Shown: in pieces, positions 58,736 to 64,000 of the stretch
Layout: the number at the start of each line of letters is the position of its first letter
Position numbering within the stretch: position 1 is the first letter of the stretch
Source: Lysobacterales bacterium
Lineage (GTDB): Bacteria > Pseudomonadota > Gammaproteobacteria > Xanthomonadales > SZUA-5
Assembly: GCA_022841325.1 (NCBI GenBank)
Contig: JALHRS010000021.1
Coordinates: 1-64,000 of the forward strand
DNA length: 64,000 nt
Reading direction: 5' to 3'
The notes under the pieces: generated by a model
What the model saw: only the letters and a program-made list of their open reading frames with translations
Database searches by the model: none
What the model was told of the DNA's origin: nothing
Program-made: the position numbers and the translations under genes

Positions 58736-61700
58736 TCAGCCGCCGACCCTGAACCGGCCGATCTCGATGGTCTGGCTGCCGCTCTCCAGACGCCGCGTGG
58801 TGGCGGCGCGTTCGCTGCCGGCGGTGCCGAACCGGGTCTGGAATTCGAGCTGGATGGTGACCGGGCCGGTAAGGCTCTGGCGGCGGTCGCCGAAATAGTT
58901 GGCCAGGACCACATAGGTGCCCGGCAGCGGGCGGCGGATGGTGTAGACCTCCGGGCCGTAGCCGCCGGTGAAGTCACGGCTCATGTAGCCACCGGTGCGG
59001 GTGCGCGGCTGGCTGTACACCGCCTTGTCGCCGCTCGGATCCACCACCCACAGATCGATGTCGGTGTTGTCGGCATCCCAGCTCAGGACCACGCGCAGTC
59101 CGACGGCGACCGGATCCAGCAACTCGGCCGGAATGCCGAGCCCGGTCAGGTCCAGAGCGCTGCCCTCGGGTGTCTGGGCCAACACATCATTGAGTTCGTG
59201 CAGCGCGATGATTTCGATATCCGGGAAGCGGCCATGCCATTCGCCGATCGCCACCTGCCACAGCAGCTTGATGGCGCGGCCGCGATCGGGCTGATCCTGT
59301 CGCGCCAGCGCCAGACCGAGATCACGATAACTCTGCGGCTCCTCCGGTCGCTGTTCCAGCGCGTATTCGAACTGCGGCACGGCCAGCGCGTACAGATTCC
59401 ATTGCCCCAGACGATAGGCAAGCACCCGGGTCAGTGCGGTGTTCTCGGTATCGAGTTCGGCCAGATTGGAGAGCACCCGCAGCGCCAGTCGCGGTGCCTT
59501 GGCCTGCTCGCGCAGGAAGTCGGCGACATCGAGGTAGAAGGCTGGCATCTGCCCATGCACTTCGCGCTGGGCCAGATAGGCCAGGTAGGGATCGTCGGCT
59601 GCGCGGATGTCGGCCAGATAGGGCGTGTCCGGATTCCAGCCGGAGAGTTCGATCTGTGCCGAGAGCGCGTAGACGGCTTCGGATGCTGACGAGCCGCCTA
59701 TCGCCTTCGCTGCCGCGGCTGGACCGTCCATGCGTTCTTCGGCGACCGGCATGGGCACGGGCGGCTCGGACGCCGGCATCGCCATGGCTGGCCGGGCCGA
59801 GGGTGGTGCCGGGGCGGCCGCCACAGCCTGGGCCGTTGTCGCTTCCAGAGCCAGCCCGCTGTCGCGGTCGGCCAGCGAATCATCGGCCCGAGCTCGATCC
59901 TGGTGTCGGCCCGCTATCTGCGGCAGCTGCTCGCGCTGCGTCCGCAAGGCTTCCAGCGCAAACACCACAGCGGCGGCTTCGCGCTCCCAGCTGCGGCGCG
60001 AATCGGGCTCGGCACCCTCGCGCAGCCAGCGCTGCGCCAGTGTCTGCGATTGCTGCAGCAATGCCTGCGCCTGCCCGCGCCCCGCCGACCAGGCCTTGTC
60101 CGTGCTGTCCGGCCAAGCCGCGAACTCGGTTTCGGCCATGGGCAGCAGCAGCGTTTCGATGCCGGGATAACTGGCGGCGTGGTAGTCGCGGAATTCCTGC
60201 CAGCGTTGCCTGAGCGACTGCAGGCGTGTTTCCAGGCCCGGATCAGGCAGTGGCTTGGGCTGCATTGCGATCAGGCGCCGGTATTCGGCCAGCAGCGGCG
60301 CTTCCTTGGGCTCCACGCGGTAGCGCACATAGTCCTCGATGCGATCCAGCACCAGCAGCGAGGTGCCGGACGTGACCACGCCATAGCGTTTGCCGATGGC
60401 GCTCATCGCTGAGTCGTCGGGCTTGGCGGCGCTGGCCAGCTGCGCCAGCCAGCCTTGAGCCCACAGCCGATGCACGGTATCGGCCAGAGCAGCGCTGGCG
60501 GGCTCGGCCTGGCCAAAGCGGATGCTGCGCGTGACCATCTCGCCTTCGCCATGACCGAACTCCAGCTGCAAGGTGCCGCGGCCCTGGCAACGTGCGCTGA
60601 TGATCAGCGAGCGCTCCACGCTCACCGGGGCTTTGGGACTGATATCACGGCAGCTGCCGCCGCTGCTCCGGGTACCGAGCAAACGCCATTGCCGCTGCAG
60701 CAGGCGCTGCGCGGCCTCATCGGCGCTGCTCAGGGCGCCAAGATCGAGCACCTCGCCACCGCCCTCACGGGCGATCCACGCCAGTCGGGCGTGATCGGCG
60801 CGCTGGGCCGCGTGCATCAGCTGCACCGGCGGACGCCGACCACTGCTGTCCACCAGCTGGGGCTCGGAAGTGCCGAAGTTGCTGAGACCGTCGCCGATGA
60901 TCAGCACCTGATCGACCTTGCCCAGCGTGCGCAGATCGATTGCGCCATAGCTGCTGCCGCCATCCAGCGGTAGCGCATCGATGGCCGCCAGCAGGGCACT
61001 ACCGTTGCCGCCGCGGATGCTGAAACGCTGCACCGGGTCCGCGTCATTGCGAAAGGCCACCAGTTGCACGTCGACCCGCTTCAAGGCCTTGAGCCAGGCG
61101 GCCAGTGCGGCCGTCTCATGCTGACGATTGCGCTCGCGGGCGCTGGCCGAGGCGTCGAAAAACAGCGCGATCCGGCGGGGCTGGCTGGCGGAAGCACGCT
61201 CTGGCCGGCCGCTGTCGACCAGGGCCACGACGCTGCGCCAGGCCGGATCGAGCACATCGGCGGCCTCGATCTGTGCCAGACCAGCTGCTTTCGGAATGCG
61301 GAAGGCAAGTTCGCTGCGCGGCCGTACCTGCTCACGGGTGTACTCGGCGACCCAGGCGGAACCGCTGCGATCGAAACGCAGATCCGGATCGGGCTTGCCG
61401 TCGTCACTCAAGGGCTTGCCCTCGATCAGCGCGGTTTCGGCGCGCAGATGCAGCCGCGCCACCGGGTCCTTGAAGTACATCGGCAGCCGATAGCGCCAGC
61501 TGTCGCCCTGATCGGCCAGGGTGGCTTCCAGATGCAGGCGCACGCGCTTGCTGCCCTGCGCCGGTATCGGATAGAGCCGGGTACGAAACACATTGCCGGC
61601 GGTCAGTTCGGCGAGGCCCGGATCGATGCGCCGCCGCGAGGTTTCCTCAAAGGCGACACGGGCGGTTTCCTTGTCGACCACCACGCCCTCGCGCATCACC

Positions 61701-61993
61701 CCATCCACCTCCAGCGCGTAGCCGGCCACGGTCTGACCCGCCGCCAGCGGGAACACGAACTCGCCCTCGAGCACGCGGCCGTTGGGATTGTCGAAACGCA
61801 GTTCCAGCGTGGTCCGGGCAATGAAGCCCTGCGTGCGAATCTGGATGTCGAGCTCGCCGAGCGTGATCGGCTGCAAGCCACTGGAGGGCGCTATCCACAC
61901 CTGCGGTGGCTGCACCACGGGTGCCACATCCGGGTTCTGGGCCTGGGCCACAGGCAGGGCCAGGCAGGTCAGCAGCAACAGATATCGATACAC
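58736..61993 (-). CDS. VIT and von Willebrand A domain protein with C-terminal DUF2135
   Basis: A 1085-residue exported protein. Signal peptide YRYLLLLTCLALPVAQAQ. VIT domain at about residues 35-165 (LDIQIRTQGFIARTTLELRF, VFPLAAGQTVAGYALEVDG, ETSRRRIDPGLAELTAGNVF). VWA domain from about 265 with the metal-site motif ALFFDASAS. A long helical middle has a Pro/Ala/Met-rich linker near 750-800. The last 120 residues form DUF2135 (SWDADNTDIDLWVVDPSGDK, PGTYVVLANYFGDRRQS). The GTG start has GAGGAG upstream. It is likely periplasmic or surface-exposed; its ligands are unknown. Confidence 0.85.
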   Translation of the reverse strand: MYRYLLLLTCLALPVAQAQNPDVAPVVQPPQVWIAPSSGLQPITLGELDIQIRTQGFIARTTLELRFDNPNGRVLEGEFVFPLAAGQTVAGYALEVDGVMREGVVVDKETARVAFEETSRRRIDPGLAELTAGNVFRTRLYPIPAQGSKRVRLHLEATLADQGDSWRYRLPMYFKDPVARLHLRAETALIEGKPLSDDGKPDPDLRFDRSGSAWVAEYTREQVRPRSELAFRIPKAAGLAQIEAADVLDPAWRSVVALVDSGRPERASASQPRRIALFFDASASARERNRQHETAALAAWLKALKRVDVQLVAFRNDADPVQRFSIRGGNGSALLAAIDALPLDGGSSYGAIDLRTLGKVDQVLIIGDGLSNFGTSEPQLVDSSGRRPPVQLMHAAQRADHARLAWIAREGGGEVLDLGALSSADEAAQRLLQRQWRLLGTRSSGGSCRDISPKAPVSVERSLIISARCQGRGTLQLEFGHGEGEMVTRSIRFGQAEPASAALADTVHRLWAQGWLAQLASAAKPDDSAMSAIGKRYGVVTSGTSLLVLDRIEDYVRYRVEPKEAPLLAEYRRLIAMQPKPLPDPGLETRLQSLRQRWQEFRDYHAASYPGIETLLLPMAETEFAAWPDSTDKAWSAGRGQAQALLQQSQTLAQRWLREGAEPDSRRSWEREAAAVVFALEALRTQREQLPQIAGRHQDRARADDSLADRDSGLALEATTAQAVAAAPAPPSARPAMAMPASEPPVPMPVAEERMDGPAAAAKAIGGSSASEAVYALSAQIELSGWNPDTPYLADIRAADDPYLAYLAQREVHGQMPAFYLDVADFLREQAKAPRLALRVLSNLAELDTENTALTRVLAYRLGQWNLYALAVPQFEYALEQRPEEPQSYRDLGLALARQDQPDRGRAIKLLWQVAIGEWHGRFPDIEIIALHELNDVLAQTPEGSALDLTGLGIPAELLDPVAVGLRVVLSWDADNTDIDLWVVDPSGDKAVYSQPRTRTGGYMSRDFTGGYGPEVYTIRRPLPGTYVVLANYFGDRRQSLTGPVTIQLEFQTRFGTAGSERAATTRRLESGSQTIEIGRFRVGG

Positions 61994-62196
61994 CGGAGCT
62001 CTCCTCGCAGGTGAAGTGAAAGACTACCCTGAGCACAACGAGGCGCGGCGGCGAGTGGGGTTAAGCGTCGGTTGGAGGCCACTGACTGGCGCTGCGCTGG
62101 TCTGCGCATCAGACCGTCGGACGTAGCTCACGTTGACCCGAAGGGTCTAGGTGACCGCTCTGCGAGTCACGTAGGCCGCTTCGCGGCCAACCTGAC

Positions 62197-62865
62197 CTAC
62201 GACCAGCCTCCCCGCGGGCCGGGCGTCGCGTCAGCAAAGTGTCCGTGTCGCAGGAAGTGGGCTGTCAGCGCCGCGGCGCGTTCGGAAAACAGCAGTGCGG
62301 TGTGGCTGGCAGCCACGGTGCAGTGATCACGGATGCCGGGCAGCCGGGTTTCGGCGACGGCCACGGTGCCGTCATTGGGTCGCGGCAGCGGTCCGAGGAT
62401 CAGGCTCAGGCCGAAGGAAAGCTCGCCGGCAATCACGCCGATGTCGGCGTCGCCCTGCCACGCCGGCAGGCCGTCGATCAGAATCTGGCGGGCGCCGCCG
62501 AGGCCGAGCTTGTCCAGCTTCACCCGGCTCAGGCGTCGCGCCAGCTGGCTGCCGCGCAGTGGTGATCCGAGGCAGACCACGCGCCGCACGCGTCCGGCCG
62601 CGGCATGCGCGCTGCGCAGAAAGTCCACGGCGATGACCCCACCCAGGCTGTGCCCGACCAGATACACCGGCTCTGGCCGGGCATCGATGGCCCGGGCCAG
62701 ACGGGCATGGTGCTCGCTGACCGGCGACTTGATGCTGGCGTAGTCGAAGCGCTGGACCTGAAAGCCGGCCTGTTGCAGGCGCGCATCCAGTCTGGCGGTG
62801 ACGCCCGAACGCATCCAGATGCCGTGCAGCAACAGCACCCGCGGACGGGCGTCGGGCTCAGCCAC
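62197..62865 (-). CDS. Alpha/beta-hydrolase, lipase-like
   Basis: A 222-residue hydrolase beginning VLLLHGIWMRSGVTARL, with nucleophile Ser in YLVGHSLGGVIAVDF near residue 73, an acidic residue probably in RPNDGTVAVAETRLPG and His in DHCTVAASHTALLF. No signal peptide, so cytosolic. It resembles small PGAP1/triacylglycerol-lipase-like hydrolases. It overlaps the SPOR gene by 8 bp. Confidence 0.85.
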   Translation of the reverse strand: MAEPDARPRVLLLHGIWMRSGVTARLDARLQQAGFQVQRFDYASIKSPVSEHHARLARAIDARPEPVYLVGHSLGGVIAVDFLRSAHAAAGRVRRVVCLGSPLRGSQLARRLSRVKLDKLGLGGARQILIDGLPAWQGDADIGVIAGELSFGLSLILGPLPRPNDGTVAVAETRLPGIRDHCTVAASHTALLFSERAAALTAHFLRHGHFADATPGPRGGWS

Positions 62866-63529
62866 AGCTGCGCGGTTTCAGGGTCAGCTCAGCGGCCCCG
62901 GGCAGCTGGCTGTAGTCGGGTGGCTCGGGCGCATCGCGCTCATATTCGATCCAGAAGGCGCGCTCGACCTCGGTGCGCTCTTCCAGCCTGGCGGGAAATC
63001 CCAGCGCGGCGATCTGCGCCTGCCGGCGTGCGGCATTGTCGCGGTCGCGAAACAGGCCCAGCGACACCGTGTTCTCGTGATCGCCCGCGGTGACCACGTA
63101 GTAGTCGCGCACGCCGGCGGCATTCAGCTGTCGCGCCGACTTCAGTGCCGCATCGCGGGTGGTGAAGGCTGGCAGATAGACCCAGTAGCCGCGCGTGGTC
63201 ACGCTGCTGCTCTCCTGGTACTGGATGCGCTTGACCTGCGGTGTCAGCAGATCCATGCCGCGACGCAGATCCGACTGGGTTTCAAACGGGCCCAGTGCCG
63301 CACACACCGCTGGCGGCAGATTGGGGTCGCCCGCTGCCTGCGCCGAATCGGCCGCCTGCGCGGCCTGCGCCATCAGCGAGCTGTCGCGCTCACTCAACAG
63401 CACCAGACTGGGGACATCGCTGTCGGCAACGGCCACGGGCGGCTGTGGCGCCTGCGCGCGCCCGTACCACCAGGCCCCTGCGGCCAGGTTCATCACCAAC
63501 AGCAGTAGAAACAGGATGCGCGCCAGCAT
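62858..63529 (-). CDS. SPOR-domain membrane protein
   Basis: A 223-residue bitopic protein with an N-terminal TM helix (ARILFLLLLVMNLAAGAWWY), an acidic Ala-rich linker, a segment starting VCAALGPFETQSDLRRGMDL, and a C-terminal SPOR domain (YWVYLPAFTTRDAALKSARQ; TVSLGLFRDRDNAARRQAQI). SPOR domains bind denuded septal glycan, suggesting a division-site role. It is upstream of the lipase-like gene. Confidence 0.82.
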   Translation of the reverse strand: MLARILFLLLLVMNLAAGAWWYGRAQAPQPPVAVADSDVPSLVLLSERDSSLMAQAAQAADSAQAAGDPNLPPAVCAALGPFETQSDLRRGMDLLTPQVKRIQYQESSSVTTRGYWVYLPAFTTRDAALKSARQLNAAGVRDYYVVTAGDHENTVSLGLFRDRDNAARRQAQIAALGFPARLEERTEVERAFWIEYERDAPEPPDYSQLPGAAELTLKPRSCG

Positions 63530-63619
63530 GGGTCGCCGTATCGACGGTCAGCCTCGCATTCTATGCGTACTGCGCCGAAGGACTGCTCAGCGGTGCGGCA
63601 GTGCCCGCAGTTCGACCGA

Positions 63620-64000
63620 TCAGGCTCGCACCAGCGTCACCGGAATTTCGGCTTCCTGGGCGACCCGGTTGGCCACCGAGCCGAGCAGGGCGCTGCCCAG
63701 CGGGCCATGGCCGCGAGTACCCATCAGGATCATGCTCGCGCCGAGGTTCATGCTGCGGCGGACGATGCAACCGGCCGGATTACCCATGACCAGATGGCGA
63801 GTGAATGCCAGGCCGGCGGCCGTCAGGTGTTCGCAGGTCTCTGTGGTCTGCTCGATGCCGTTCGCCTCCAGTTGGCGGTCGGCCGCTTCCTTGCCGACAA
63901 AGGGATGTATCCACAGCAAGTGCACGGCACACGGCCAGTGATAGACCCGCTGCCACTGGATGATCTGATCAGCCAGCGCCAGGCTGACTTCGGTGCCATC
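63620..64000 (-). CDS. Universal stress protein family, 5' end beyond the window
   Basis: A partial gene: the frame is open to the right edge and the visible 126 residues begin DGTEVSLALADQIIQW, so the N-terminal strand with its initiator lies outside. The C-terminal ATP-binding loop is clear in SMILMGTRGHGPLGSALLGS, followed by VANRVAQEAEIPVTLVRA, the UspA G-2x-G-9x-G-S/T type motif. A GTG at 63925 could start an internal frame, but continuous homology upstream argues against it. Confidence 0.85.
   Translation of the reverse strand, partial: DGTEVSLALADQIIQWQRVYHWPCAVHLLWIHPFVGKEAADRQLEANGIEQTTETCEHLTAAGLAFTRHLVMGNPAGCIVRRSMNLGASMILMGTRGHGPLGSALLGSVANRVAQEAEIPVTLVRA

Noticed and set aside
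1..64000. Search for tRNA genes, prophage, insertion sequences or integrases
   Set aside because: No cloverleaf with conserved T-loop, no transposase or integrase motifs and no attachment-site duplication were recognised. A tRNA or short mobile fragment could still be missed by eye.

Overview
The window is high-GC, gene-dense gammaproteobacterial DNA, most likely from the Lysobacterales (Xanthomonadales). The best single argument is the type II secretion cluster in the order gspE-F-G-H-I-J-K-L-M-N-D, the arrangement of the Xanthomonas xps locus. Also consistent are a full-length single-chain purL, a ribH-nusB-thiL-pgpA operon, dacC-ybeD and cutA-dsbD neighbours, and abundant short interspersed palindromic repeats. 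No tRNA, rRNA, phage, transposase or CRISPR array was seen. One structural RNA, RNase P RNA, is present on the minus strand at about 19.33-19.72 kb.

Layout. 0.4-3.1 kb: a periplasmic HtrA-type protease, shikimate dehydrogenase and a small cysteine-cluster protein. 3.2-4.5 kb: an anti-sigma/ECF sigma pair. 4.6-9.7 kb: an RND efflux operon with a DUF2892 protein, an in-frame deletion remnant of a sulfide:quinone reductase, and a BigR/SqrR-like ArsR regulator with two cysteines 66 residues apart, which suggests a persulfide-responsive locus. 9.8-11.4 kb: an ABC-2 exporter. 11.7-15.3 kb: cell-wall enzymes (MltB-like, RlpA, DacC/PBP5) plus YbeD. 15.7-18.9 kb: CutA, a DsbD with a duplicated N-terminal domain, and a TlpA-like thioredoxin. 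18.9-20.1 kb: a repeat-rich stretch holding rnpB. 20.1-23.2 kb: three overlapping genes for anchored proteins of unknown function that look like paralogues. 23.4-26.2 kb: a two-component system and a TonB-like protein. 26.5-28.9 kb: pgpA-thiL-nusB-ribH. 29.1-34.7 kb: a hemolysin III family protein, DsbC and PurL. 34.9-47.3 kb: a membrane protein followed by the complete type II secretion operon. 47.3-51.8 kb: a lipoprotein, a protein with strongly biased codon use, another secreted protein and a parvulin-type isomerase. 51.8-58.3 kb: an ABC-dependent glycan export and assembly cluster (Wzm, Wzt, two GT2 enzymes, a methyltransferase, an unknown 602-residue protein). 58.7-64 kb: a VIT/VWA/DUF2135 protein, a lipase-like hydrolase, a SPOR protein and a truncated universal stress protein.

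The most unusual feature is a set of seven-base tandem repeats. Most fit GGGNNNN on one strand, although the sequence of the four other bases changes from site to site: GGGACTC, GGGGCAC, GGGACCC, GGGAAAA. Several have the spacing of G-quadruplex motifs, and several form inverted-repeat cassettes. Cassettes of this kind lie inside the leader-peptide codons of gspH, gspI and gspJ, just ahead of the prepilin peptidase site, and between gspE and gspF. gspG carries a different insertion, 123 bp and in frame, at the same place. A perfect 23-bp hairpin covers the gspF start codon. Other dispersed repeats include a GTCCAGAC-type palindrome, a composite hairpin with TGTGGGAGCGGCTTCAGCC ends, and a GGAGGGCGCCGCGC element. 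All functional statements come from reading motifs by eye; no database search was run.
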